Numbered from the stretch's first letter, positions 1 through 7,141 are shown. The stretch: DNA of 42,138 nucleotides from an uncultured bacterium (GCA_900551965.1 URYF01000007.1:1-42138); one strand, 5' to 3'. Notes: a model not told the origin generated them from the sequence alone. Program-made: numbers and translations.

Positions 1-2
1 CA

Positions 3-542
3 ATAAATTTTATAAATCATAATATTATACAAAATATAATTGAAAAAATAGTTATTTCAAAAGATTGGATAGAAATAAATTTAAATAAAAATCAAATTCA
101 AAAATTCTTGTATAACTTAGGTGGTGATATTCAAGATATTGCAGAACTAAAAACTTTTAAGCAAGAATTTATAACAATTAAAAAAGATGTAAGGATTTCA
201 ACAACAAATTCTAAAGGCAATAAAGTTTTAATTCTTGATTCAAATTCAAAAGATGAAATATTTATAAATGACAATTTAGTAAAAGCAATTGTGAAAAGCT
301 ATTATTGGCATGAATTGTTGCTGACAGGAAAAGCGAAGAATACAAAAGAAATTCAAAAACTAGAGAATTTAAAAGATAATAGTTATATAAAACAAATTTT
401 GAATTTAAGATTTTTGTCTCCAAAAATTGTTGAAACAATTCTAAAAGGTACTCAACCAAAGGATTTAACGGTGTCGAAATTGTTCAATATAAAAACTTTA
501 AACTGGCAAGAACAAGAACAATTGATTCACTTAAACAATTAA
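3..542 (+). CDS. Large serine recombinase, C-terminal part (5' end outside window)
   Basis: The reading frame is open from base 3, so the gene starts upstream of the window and the first Met-like codon (TTG at 108) is not a real start. The visible C-terminus carries the signature of the large serine recombinase family: first a strand resembling 'IIEKIVISKDWIEI', and near the end 'LSPKIVETILKGTQP' followed by a 'LNWQEQEQLI' helix. In this family these match the terminal stretch '(L)sPxIVxaIL.GxQPxxLt...L...plxWxeQ'. The catalytic resolvase domain, with its nucleophilic Ser, is not in the window, so activity cannot be judged. The gene lies at the end of a probable integrated element: phased repeats and a tRNA-like 3' end follow within 350 bases. 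Confidence 0.8.
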   Translation: MNFINHNIIQNIIEKIVISKDWIEINLNKNQIQKFLYNLGGDIQDIAELKTFKQEFITIKKDVRISTTNSKGNKVLILDSNSKDEIFINDNLVKAIVKSYYWHELLLTGKAKNTKEIQKLENLKDNSYIKQILNLRFLSPKIVETILKGTQPKDLTVSKLFNIKTLNWQEQEQLIHLNN

Positions 543-676
543 TTGCGAAAAACTGTATTAATATATACCCCCGATATTTTATGGGTTCAGTTAATTAAAT
601 AAACTAGCATTAATTGGATAAATATCATTAATTGTCGTTTATTATTTCAAGTTTAATTTTCATATAAAACTATAAC

Positions 677-731
677 ATTCCCATTAAATTCCCATAATGT
701 GCTTTAAAAATTCCCATTTAAATCCCATTTC
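677..731. repeat. Four phased TTCCCAT repeats (11/22/11-bp spacing)
   Basis: TTCCCAT occurs at 678, 689 and 711, with a variant ATCCCAT at 722. The steps are 11, 22 and 11 bp, so all copies lie on about the same face of the helix. They sit between the recombinase gene and the tRNA-like 3' end. Phased direct repeats beside a recombinase gene could bind the recombinase or a directionality factor; this is inference. The rest of the gene-free stretch 543-1024 is AT-rich and shows no convincing coding frame. Confidence 0.55.
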
Positions 732-869
732 TAATAAAAGATATTATAGCTAAAACTTTTGTAGTAGTTGAATTTTAGGTAATTATTATAAAATCAATTT
801 TATTCTGTTAAATATTTTTAAGTAAAAATATTTATTTAAAAATATAATTACAGTATTTTAGAGAATAGT

Positions 870-894
870 GCTAGTCAAACTACTAGCTCCACCA
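870..894 (+). other. tRNA-Ala/tmRNA 3'-end-like sequence, candidate attachment-site remnant
   Basis: Positions 884-894 read TAGCTCCACCA, the 3' acceptor strand plus CCA of many bacterial tRNA-Ala and tmRNA genes. It is preceded by a 6-bp hairpin (870-875 with 882-887) that does not fold as a correct T-arm. No tRNA or tmRNA body lies upstream, and a terminator follows directly. This looks like the short duplicated gene end left when an element integrates at a tRNA/tmRNA 3' end. Chance similarity over 11 nt remains possible. Confidence 0.4.
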
Positions 895-899
895 TAAAA

Positions 900-930
900 A
901 AGACGATAACAAATGTTATCGTCTTTTTTA
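900..930 (+). terminator. Rho-independent terminator
   Basis: A 10-bp perfect stem (AGACGATAAC 901-910 with GTTATCGTCT 915-924) closes an AAAT loop and is followed by TTTTTT. An A-run precedes the stem, so it could act on both strands. It sits 6 bases after the tRNA-like CCA end, as expected for the terminator of a tRNA or tmRNA gene whose 3' end is copied here. Confidence 0.85.
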
Positions 931-1024
931 TTTATCAGGTTTTGATATGAAAGCTTCGTTTGAGTTCAAGCACGAATGAGTTGTGGAGTACTTTAGCCGA
1001 AGGCAAAATTTTTTCTGCAATTTC

Positions 1025-1572
1025 TTATTTTAGCAAAAGATGGTTTCTAACAGACAGAGGTTGTTCGTATCTTTTATAAAAATAAAATAATGCAACAAAA
1101 CCTATGAGGGTAAAAATTACCCCGGGTAGCGCAGTATATTGATATCCTAAACCATGAGTTACCGGTACTCCGCCTATAAACGCTCCAAGAGCATTCCCAA
1201 GGTTAAAAGAAATTTGTGAGCAAGATGCACCCAGGAGTTCTCCGCCCTTTGCATTTTTTATAAGCAAAACCTGCTGCGGTGCTGAGACCGCAAATAAACA
1301 CATCGTACAAACACACATTAATACCACCGATACAATCGGATTGATGCAAAAAAGAAAATTAACAGCAAAGATATTGAAGCAATAAGTTGAGTTACACTTG
1401 CAACTATTAAAGGAGAGAATTTATGTAACTATACCAACAGAAAATTCCCCCATCCCCCATTATTACGGCAATAATTAAAAGCCATGGTGCAAGAGATTTG
1501 AAGAATTTAAATTGACCTCGAAACCCAGTATCAGGTAGCTGTTTTATATTAGGAACAAGTTTTCGAATTGAA
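1025..1572 (-). pseudogene. MFS transporter (AraJ-like DHA1 family) remnant
   Basis: The 3' part (1025-1327) encodes a membrane stretch with 'LGASCSQISFNLGNALGAFIGG', typical of helices 10-11 of DHA1/AraJ-like drug or sugar efflux transporters, and ends normally. Further upstream on the minus strand, other frames give 'LVPNIKQLPDTG', 'SLAPWLLIIAVIMG' and 'VTQLIASISLLLIFFFA', the linker and helices 7-9 of the same family. The frame shifts near the A-run at 1348-1356 and again near 1420, where stop codons also occur and a middle segment is lost. The N-terminal half is absent, because the next gene ends at 1580. The gene is dead: a C-terminal half with a deletion and frameshifts. Confidence 0.8.
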
Positions 1573-1579
1573 TATAATT

Positions 1580-1900
1580 TTACAGTCTATGTCTAGATTT
1601 TTCTTGTTTTGCCATTTGGCTTAACAGTTTTTCTTCAGGAGTTTTAATTCTGAGTTTGTTTAAAATCCACACTTTTGCCATTCTCAATCCAGCTTTTGAA
1701 AACAAAGGAACATTTACTGACGGGCTGGGAATAGATTTTAGCAAGTCAAAATTTTCAACAGCCAATTTGGCATGTGCCTTTGATGCTGTTTTAAACCCCT
1801 TATAATCTCCGGTTACTGCAGAAAATACCATATCACTTTTTAGCTGCGCAATTTTTCTTGCTACCGGTTTTGTTATTGGATTAAGTGTAACTTTTGTCAT
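1580..1900 (-). CDS. Small basic protein of unknown function
   Basis: This is a 106-residue Lys/Arg-rich protein that I do not recognise. It has no signal peptide or membrane segment and looks mostly helical, with a charged C-terminus ending RHRL. The start is supported by a GAAAGGAA ribosome-binding site about 8 bases upstream and a TATAAT-like box further up, so it is probably expressed alone. It lies between the dead MFS gene (downstream) and a divergently transcribed membrane protein gene. It could be a nucleic-acid-binding or structural small protein, but nothing visible decides this. Confidence 0.6.
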   Translation of the reverse strand: MTKVTLNPITKPVARKIAQLKSDMVFSAVTGDYKGFKTASKAHAKLAVENFDLLKSIPSPSVNVPLFSKAGLRMAKVWILNKLRIKTPEEKLLSQMAKQEKSRHRL

Positions 1901-2003
1901 ACCTAAATTCCTTTCAAAATTATTATATCACAATCGCATTTACAAATTGCATATAGTTATTTTTCATATTATATTAATATTTGGAGCATTTAGGAAAAGT
2001 TTT

Positions 2004-2489
2004 ATGCATAATGTGTTTAGTTATTATTTATTAGCTTTTAAAAACAGCTTTGATTATAAAAATACGGCAATTCGTTCGGAATTAAATTGGTTCATACTGT
2101 TCTGGTTTATTTTTTGGATGATTTTTGGTTTTTTATCTATGGTTTTAATTCCCGTTTATATAATGTTGACAAAAAACGATCCTTTATTTTTGATTCAGAT
2201 AATGTTTACTATTGCAATATTATATATGTTTATTCATTTTTTCCCTTTGTTATCTTTAATAAAAAGAAGATTTAATAGTATTTCACCACAAAACGCAGGA
2301 AAATTTTTTGCAGGTTTTGCTGCTATTTGGTTTGTACAAATTATAATCATTATCGGATCCGGCATATACGCAAATTTTGCCCAGCAAAGTGCTAATGTTT
2401 TTGTTCTTATGCCTTTGGTTTTACTGGGTCAATTATGTGGTCTTATCGTTATGGGAGTTACAATCTTTCTGATGGTGAAAGACAAATAG
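2004..2489 (+). CDS. DUF805-like integral membrane protein
   Basis: This 161-residue protein has about four hydrophobic segments. Near the start it has an amphipathic stretch with 'AFKNSFDYKNTAIRSELNWFILF', resembling the 'yf.fsGRarRsEfWyf.lf' entry of DUF805 proteins, and later 'LLSLIKRRFNS', where DUF805 has its 'slavrRlhD' motif. I start at ATG 2004 rather than 1947 because AGGAAAAG sits 4 bases upstream and the 19 extra residues have no ribosome-binding site. The family's function is not known. The assignment is tentative because the family's Gly/Trp-rich central motif is weak here. Confidence 0.6.
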   Translation: MHNVFSYYLLAFKNSFDYKNTAIRSELNWFILFWFIFWMIFGFLSMVLIPVYIMLTKNDPLFLIQIMFTIAILYMFIHFFPLLSLIKRRFNSISPQNAGKFFAGFAAIWFVQIIIIIGSGIYANFAQQSANVFVLMPLVLLGQLCGLIVMGVTIFLMVKDK

Positions 2490-2595
2490 CAAGGGTTTCC
2501 ACCCAAAAATGAACAATTTTATTCTCAGATCGTTATTTGAGTATAGAGGTTTTAATAACTCAAGAGTGTATAAATACAAAATGAAAGGAAGTTAA

Positions 2596-3186
2596 ATGAA
2601 AAAATTATTAATTTTAGCTGGTGTAATTGCACTTACCGCTACAACTCAAGTATTTGCACAAGAAGAAGCAGCTTTACAGCCACAAGGTCCGTGTCCTATC
2701 AAAAATGAAGCTCCGGCTCCTCAATTTGGCTGCCCAGGTAAAATGCATAAACCGCATTTTGATATGCTAAAGTTTGAAGACGAATTGAAATTGACCGATG
2801 CACAAAAGGCTCAAGCTAAACAAATTAGAGAAAAAGCTAAAACCGCAATGGAACCAATTAAAGAACAAATCAAAGTAAAACATCAAGAAATGGAAACCAT
2901 CTTTAACGAAAAATTAACCGTAAAAGAAAGACAGGAAAAACTTGCACCTATTCACAAAGAATTACATGCCCTAAAAGGACAAATGCGTGATATTCACAAA
3001 CAAAGTAAAGATGAATTTAAAGCTATTCTTACCTCTAAGCAAGTTAAAAAGTTAGATAAGCTGAAAGCTGATGCTAAAAAAGAATTTAAAAACTGCCCGA
3101 GAAAAGCTCGCATGGACAAAAGACATCACATGAATCCGGTAAGACCGGTTTGTAACTGTCCTCCAAAACCTCCGGTAGAAGAATAG
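2596..3186 (+). CDS. Spy/CpxP-like periplasmic LTXXQ protein
   Basis: A signal peptide (residues 1-21, cleavage after VFA) leads into a helical, Lys/Glu-rich mature protein with two LTxxQ motifs (LTDAQ near residue 66, LTSKQ near 147). These are the signature of the Spy/CpxP/ZraP family of periplasmic chaperones or metal-stress proteins. Flanking the core are Pro/Cys-rich ends: a CPIKNEAPAPQFGCPG stretch after the signal, and a His/Cys/Pro tail containing RHH and CNCPPKPP, which could bind metal or form disulfides. The start has a strong AAAGGAAGT site 5 bases upstream. A perfect 15-bp hairpin follows the stop. Chaperone versus metal-binding role is undecided. Confidence 0.75.
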   Translation: MKKLLILAGVIALTATTQVFAQEEAALQPQGPCPIKNEAPAPQFGCPGKMHKPHFDMLKFEDELKLTDAQKAQAKQIREKAKTAMEPIKEQIKVKHQEMETIFNEKLTVKERQEKLAPIHKELHALKGQMRDIHKQSKDEFKAILTSKQVKKLDKLKADAKKEFKNCPRKARMDKRHHMNPVRPVCNCPPKPPVEE

Positions 3187-3211
3187 ACTATTTTATATAG
3201 ACTTAATTACA

Positions 3212-3245
3212 ATAAGGCGGCGGCAGATTCCTGCCGCCGCCTTAT
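3212..3245. terminator. Perfect 15-bp GC-rich hairpin after the Spy-like gene
   Basis: Positions 3212-3226 and 3231-3245 are exact reverse complements around an ATTC loop, with the core GGCGGCGGCAG. No U-tract follows, so it is not a textbook intrinsic terminator. It may still end or stabilise the upstream message. Its GC content stands out against the AT-rich surroundings. Confidence 0.6.
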
Positions 3246-3348
3246 CATGTCTTAATTTGATATAAAATCATATAAATAGAGGATTGAAGTAAGTACTTAA
3301 TCGATTAAAATTATATTGGGTAGGTTTTAAGAATTTTGGGAGGCATAT

Positions 3349-3585
3349 ATGGATAGAATAATTTCTGAAAATGTTGACATGTACATGCCCGGAAATGAAG
3401 AAATGTCTGAATCTATCACCCAGAATTGGACGGAACAAGCACTTGAATGTTATTCCATCAATTGTGATTGTAAAAGATGTTCTTTGCGAAACGGCCATTA
3501 TTCTTTTATCTGCCAGATGCCTAAAGTAATCGACGCATTAATACAAACGGTCGGAAAACCTGATAATGAACTCATGACCGCTTAA
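3349..3585 (+). CDS. Small cysteine-motif protein, unknown
   Basis: This 78-residue protein has an acidic N-terminal third and a cysteine cluster at C34, C39, C41, C44 and C55 (C-x4-C-x-C-x2-C-x10-C), followed by a predicted helix ('MPKVIDALIQTVG'). The spacing suggests a small zinc or iron-sulfur site; this is inference. There is no signal peptide. A GGGAGG site sits about 6 bases before ATG 3349. Upstream, at 3264-3283, is a 20-nt sequence repeated exactly near the flagellar cluster. I do not recognise the family. Confidence 0.65.
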   Translation: MDRIISENVDMYMPGNEEMSESITQNWTEQALECYSINCDCKRCSLRNGHYSFICQMPKVIDALIQTVGKPDNELMTA

Positions 3586-3616
3586 ATTTTGAATTTGGCA
3601 GCCCTGAACCAAATCC

Positions 3617-3634
3617 TTGTACAAAATTGTACAA
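3617..3634. promoter_or_regulatory. Paired 8-bp palindromes TTGTACAA
   Basis: TTGTACAA occurs twice (3617-3624 and 3627-3634), each copy self-complementary, with a 10-bp repeat step, just after the Cys-motif gene. One helical turn between two identical palindromes is what a dimeric repressor site can look like. The position between a stop codon and a terminator makes a promoter role unclear. Confidence 0.3.
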
Positions 3635-3637
3635 AAA

Positions 3638-3667
3638 AAGAGCCATAAATTATTTTATGGCTTTTTA
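3638..3667. terminator. Bidirectional Rho-independent terminator
   Basis: The stem AGCCATAAA (3641-3649)/TTTATGGCT (3654-3662) has a 4-base loop, an A-run on the left and TTTTTATT on the right. It can end the rightward 3349 gene and the leftward operon that finishes at 3693. Confidence 0.85.
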
Positions 3668-3692
3668 TTATGTGTAGTGTGTCTGGTAGTCG

Positions 3693-3923
3693 TTAATCTT
3701 TTGCAAGCTCATTTTCGTGAAAATGAATTAGTCTTGCTAAGTGCCATTGTCTGGCTTGAATTTCTTGTATCCGGTCTTTTATTCCGTCCAGTTCTTTTAA
3801 CAGGGTTTGAAGGTCTTTGTTTTGTCTTGTATAAACACCTGATATCGGCATTATTTCTTCTTGCGTATCAGATGCCCATTCGGGCAGAAAACAACCCTTT
3901 TCAAACATTTCTCTTTCGTTCAT
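3693..3923 (-). CDS. Small coiled-coil protein, unknown
   Basis: This 76-residue protein begins MNEREMFEKGCFLPEW and ends in a long charged helix ('LQTLLKELDGIKDRIQEIQARQWHLARLI') that reads as a short coiled coil. The start at 3923 is chosen because GGAGA lies 8 bases upstream; a TTG start at 3938 would overlap that site. It follows the 69-residue gene above it by 28 bases on the same strand, so the two are probably one transcript. The overlapping plus-strand frame at 3617-3925 is hydrophobic noise. Function is unknown. Confidence 0.6.
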   Translation of the reverse strand: MNEREMFEKGCFLPEWASDTQEEIMPISGVYTRQNKDLQTLLKELDGIKDRIQEIQARQWHLARLIHFHENELAKD

Positions 3924-3951
3924 AACACATATCTCCAAAATCTAACAGCTA

Positions 3952-4161
3952 TTAACCTTGATCAGTTAATAATGAATGGAAAAAATCCACAAGTTTGAAA
4001 TTTCCATATTTAAACGCATAAGGTTTTTTAGAATATTCGTTATTTGTGATTTTATTTAATGTATCCATTTCTTCATTGCTTAATGAACCAAAATCAAAAC
4101 TGGTCATTTCAGCATAATCTACCATTAAGTCTTCTACCGCCATAATCTTTTTCTCTGACAT
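3952..4161 (-). CDS. Small acidic protein, unknown
   Basis: This 69-residue acidic protein starts at an ATG with AAGGAG 9-10 bases upstream. No signal peptide, membrane segment or recognised motif is visible. It is first in a two-gene leftward unit with the coiled-coil protein downstream. A pairing of a small acidic protein with a small coiled-coil protein invites comparison with antitoxin/toxin or chaperone/client pairs, but nothing in the sequence supports either specifically. Confidence 0.55.
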   Translation of the reverse strand: MSEKKIMAVEDLMVDYAEMTSFDFGSLSNEEMDTLNKITNNEYSKKPYAFKYGNFKLVDFFHSLLTDQG

Positions 4162-4335
4162 TTTAATACACTCCTTACAGTTTTCTGATTACAATGTGTA
4201 TATCGGATATGTTTTATAAATTCTTTAGAATTTGAATTACTTTTGTTACATATATTAACAAAAAGCTCTCAACGATAGAAAAATCAAACAACATGTTTTA
4301 TACTATAAATGTAGTAGAAGTATAAAACTATAAGG

Positions 4336-4380
4336 ATTCCTGCAACCCGGAATGCGAAATTTCCGTCTGTTTGCAGGATT
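4336..4380 (+). ncRNA. Structured leader upstream of the GGDEF/HD-GYP gene
   Basis: An outer 8-bp stem (TCCTGCAA 4338-4345 with TTGCAGGA 4371-4378) encloses a 5-bp stem (CGGAA 4348-4352 with TTCCG 4361-4365), joined by short single-stranded segments. No U-run follows, so it is not a standard terminator. It sits 110 bases before the start of a c-di-GMP enzyme gene in the otherwise unstructured gap 4162-4491. The conserved cores of the c-di-GMP-I/II riboswitches are not visible. It could be an uncharacterised cis-element or a small RNA. Confidence 0.35.
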
Positions 4381-4491
4381 GATTTTAGAATTATATGAGA
4401 TAAAATTGTTTAGTAATGTAAAAAATTGTGACAGTTTTGTCAAATATTTTTTATTACAGGATTTATAGAAGGAAATTGTAGGTAGATTCTG

Positions 4492-6498
4492 TTGGAAAAC
4501 TTAAATAAAAACGAATTAAATAAAACCATAAAAAAGGAAAAGAAAAGTTTAAGTTCAAATCCTATGGGAAAAACTATAGACCCGCCGGAAAACTTAAAAA
4601 TGATTTCTGTGCCTATAAATGATAACACCCCAACAGTTAAACCTGATGAATCAAGTGAGCTTAAAAAGACTAAAAAGAAGCTTGATAATCTTATCAAGCC
4701 GATTTCTGTTGCAGAAGAAGCCAGCCTCAACAGCATTGTAGAAACTATCAACAACTTCAACACAACAAGAACAAGACCAAAGCTTTATACTAATGAATAT
4801 ATAGTTAACCAAAAGAAAGCCGCTTCAAATATTAATTATTTTGAAATTATGAAAGGGATCTCTGACGCTTTCCAAAATAATAAAAGCATGGCAGATTTGT
4901 TTTCAAAATTGAATAATATTTGTGTAAGCCAGTTAAAATGGAACTTTGTCGGATTTGGACTTTTCCACGAAAAATCAAAATGTATAAATCTTAAATTATA
5001 CAGCAATACCGGCAATACATACTCATCAAAAATTTTTATGTCTGATGAAAACAATCCGATTATAAAAAGTTTCAAAACCAAGTCAATTATAGACAAAGAT
5101 AATATCAATTATTTGAATATTCCATATTTAATGAAAACCAGTTCAGTTATTGTACCAATGGTTTCCATTAACAAATGTATCGGAGTAATGCTTGTAGGGC
5201 AGGGGATTACCAATATTAATACAAATATTGTTAATTTCTTCTCAAATTATATGGGAATGTTTATACACAACCTTCAACTACAAGAGCAGACAAGCAAATT
5301 TGCAAACACTGATACCCTTACATCATTATACAATCACAGAGGTTTCCAGGAAATTCTTGCAAAAGAGCTTACACGGGCTAAAGACAATGAAACACCATTA
5401 TCAGTCGTAATGTTTGACGTAAACAATATTTCAAAAATCAATAGAGAACTCGGGCACGCTAAAGGTGATGAGGTTATCAAAACTATTGCCGAGAAAATTA
5501 AACAAAATATAAGAGCAAACGACTCAGCAGGAAGATACGGCGGGGATGAAATTGCTGTAATCATGCCGGAAACAAATACAAAAGATGCAAAATATCTGGC
5601 AGAATATATTACATATTGCCTGTCATGCTGCTTTGTAGATGATGTGGGACCAATTAAGGTTTCTGTTGGAATTTCTACATTCCCTGAATGCACTATCGAT
5701 CAGGAAAAATTGTTAATCCTTGCAGAACAGGCTATGTTTATTTCGCAGGCAAAAGGCTATAAAGAAGGTATGTCTGCAATAGTAAGTTCTTCTGATTTCA
5801 ACTTCTGGGACGATGTTGCACTAAATTCATTTGCAGAAGTTCTTGCAAAACGCCACTCACAAATTGGTATCAATTTTGAAGAAGAATTGGTTCACAAATT
5901 CAACCAAGAAGAGATTATGAACCACAACCACCTGATGGAAATGGTTACATCGTTAGCAGGTGCAATTGATGCAAAAGACCCATACACAAAAGGTCACTCA
6001 ACATCTGTATCAAGATATGCAGAAGCTCTAGCTCGTGCAGTAAACCTTCCGGAAAGCGAAGTTGAAAGAATTAAAGTCGGCGCACTGCTTCATGATGTTG
6101 GAAAAATCGGTATCCCTGAATCCGTACTTAAAAAACCGGGTAAACTTGATGATGATGAATGGGAAATCATGAAACAACACCCTGTAATCGGAGCAGAAAA
6201 AGTATTAGCACCAAATGAAGCATTAAGAGATTTGATTCCGATTGTAAAATATCACCACGAAAGACTTGATGGAAAAGGTTATCCTGAGCAATTAAAAGGT
6301 AATGAAATTCCGTTAGCAGCAAGAATTGTATCAGTTGCAGATGCTTACCATGCGCTGGTTAGTGACAGACCGTACAGAAAAGGTATGCCAATCGAAAAAG
6401 CCTGTGCAATCCTTAAAGAAGGCGCCGGAATACAATGGGATAGTGATCTTGTCCGCCAATTCATATCTATAGCACCATCTTTGACAACTAACGTTTAA
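4492..6498 (+). CDS. GAF-like/GGDEF/HD-GYP c-di-GMP enzyme
   Basis: This is a 668-residue cytoplasmic protein. After a charged, disordered N-terminus (1-105), a GAF-like region spans about 115-265. Next comes a GGDEF domain (about 270-420) with intact GGDEI at 350-354 and an RxxD product-inhibition site (R341-D344) at the usual five-residue spacing. Last is an HD-GYP domain (about 480-660) with HD at 534-535, the second-metal 'HHERLDGKGYP' stretch and GYP at 596-598. In these families GGDEF makes c-di-GMP from GTP and HD-GYP hydrolyses it; both look catalytically complete. The start is TTG with GTAGGTAG 6 bases upstream. There is no transmembrane sensor, so the GAF-like part probably reads a soluble signal. 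Flagellar and pilin-like genes in this window are plausible downstream processes. Confidence 0.9.
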   Translation: MENLNKNELNKTIKKEKKSLSSNPMGKTIDPPENLKMISVPINDNTPTVKPDESSELKKTKKKLDNLIKPISVAEEASLNSIVETINNFNTTRTRPKLYTNEYIVNQKKAASNINYFEIMKGISDAFQNNKSMADLFSKLNNICVSQLKWNFVGFGLFHEKSKCINLKLYSNTGNTYSSKIFMSDENNPIIKSFKTKSIIDKDNINYLNIPYLMKTSSVIVPMVSINKCIGVMLVGQGITNINTNIVNFFSNYMGMFIHNLQLQEQTSKFANTDTLTSLYNHRGFQEILAKELTRAKDNETPLSVVMFDVNNISKINRELGHAKGDEVIKTIAEKIKQNIRANDSAGRYGGDEIAVIMPETNTKDAKYLAEYITYCLSCCFVDDVGPIKVSVGISTFPECTIDQEKLLILAEQAMFISQAKGYKEGMSAIVSSSDFNFWDDVALNSFAEVLAKRHSQIGINFEEELVHKFNQEEIMNHNHLMEMVTSLAGAIDAKDPYTKGHSTSVSRYAEALARAVNLPESEVERIKVGALLHDVGKIGIPESVLKKPGKLDDDEWEIMKQHPVIGAEKVLAPNEALRDLIPIVKYHHERLDGKGYPEQLKGNEIPLAARIVSVADAYHALVSDRPYRKGMPIEKACAILKEGAGIQWDSDLVRQFISIAPSLTTNV

Positions 6499-6559
6499 TG
6501 GTTTAAAAACAGTGAGTTGACTGATGGTTATTAACATTTATTCTGATAAACTATATATT

Positions 6560-6919
6560 ATGAAAAAGAAATTGCTATATGGTTATTTATCTTTATTATT
6601 TATAATTTACTTTCTATGGAATTTTATAATAATTCCAATATTATTATTTGGCTTTTTATTTATGTTTTTAGAAGTTAATACAAAATTAGACTTGTTTTAT
6701 TATATAAAACTATTTATTTGGATTATTCTTAGTATATTACCAAGTTTATCTATAATAGTTTCATTTTATAATGGAACAAGATTATTAGTAAGTAATAAAA
6801 TATCTAAACATAATATATATCTAACCTTTTCATTTTTCATTTTAATTATTATCTATTTTTTATTATATATAGTTTACTATTTTATTTATAGTTTTTTGAA
6901 TTTATCAACCATTGGTTAA
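6560..6919 (+). CDS. Small multi-pass membrane protein, copy 1
   Basis: This very AT-rich 119-residue protein has about three transmembrane segments, begins MKKKLLYGYL, and has no recognised family. I place the start at 6560, not 6524, because it then lies the same distance from a duplicated upstream sequence as the start of the second small membrane protein (7142). No strong ribosome-binding site is visible. Its 3' end overlaps by 38 bp a decayed C-terminal fragment of the toxin-like gene on the other strand. This mirrors the geometry of the intact pair at 7142/7441. An immunity-like role is conceivable; this is inference. Confidence 0.55.
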   Translation: MKKKLLYGYLSLLFIIYFLWNFIIIPILLFGFLFMFLEVNTKLDLFYYIKLFIWIILSILPSLSIIVSFYNGTRLLVSNKISKHNIYLTFSFFILIIIYFLLYIVYYFIYSFLNLSTIG

Positions 6920-7034
6920 GTACATTTTTAGGAGTTTTTACTACTATAATTGAATAATACATTCTTGCAGTATTTAACTCTTGAGCTTTTCTTGCTATTT
7001 GTACTTTCCAATCCGGGTCATTTGAAGCAATGTT
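6882..7034 (-). pseudogene. C-terminal fragment of a toxin-like paralogue
   Basis: The minus-strand frame reads about 50 codons up to a TAA at 6882-6884. Over 40 aligned residues, 19 match the C-terminus of the intact 448-residue protein encoded at 7441-8787, without gaps. Shared blocks include 'DWKV', 'YYSI', 'VKTP' and a final 'W-x-I'. An in-frame stop at 7035-7037 and the lack of homology beyond it show that the rest is lost. It overlaps the 3' end of the small membrane protein gene at 6560-6919 in the same convergent arrangement as the intact pair. Confidence 0.75.
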
Positions 7035-7044
7035 TTATACCAAA

Positions 7045-7070
7045 GAAGTAAGGTTTTTGAACCTTACTTC
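7045..7070. terminator. Hairpin between the duplicated modules
   Basis: An 11-bp perfect stem (GAAGTAAGGTT 7045-7055 with AACCTTACTTC 7060-7070) closes a 4-base loop. It has no U-tract on either side. It may insulate the second membrane-protein gene. Confidence 0.45.
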
Positions 7071-7141
7071 TTCAGTTCTCAATTAAAAAGAGATAGTTGA
7101 CTGATGGATATTACCTTCTTATATGTTAAAATATTTTTACA

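Larger units (their letters stand above)
6515..7107 (+). repeat. Direct repeat before two small membrane-protein genes
   Basis: AGTTGACTGATGG occurs at 6515-6527 and 7095-7107, each followed by a similar TATTA segment. The copies lie 33 and 35 bases before the ATGs of the two small membrane proteins (6560 and 7142). The repeat marks duplication of a gene unit that also includes the toxin-like gene and its remnant. Confidence 0.6.

Noticed and set aside
870..894. Complete tmRNA or tRNA gene
   Set aside because: Only the 3' strand is recognisable; the T-arm does not fold correctly and no body exists upstream.
3617..3925. Plus-strand 102-residue frame
   Set aside because: It overlaps the minus-strand coiled-coil gene, which has a ribosome-binding site and protein-like composition, and it starts inside the palindromes and crosses a terminator.
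4336..4380. c-di-GMP riboswitch before the GGDEF/HD-GYP gene
   Set aside because: The conserved core of class I (GEMM) or class II was not found; only simple nested stems are visible.
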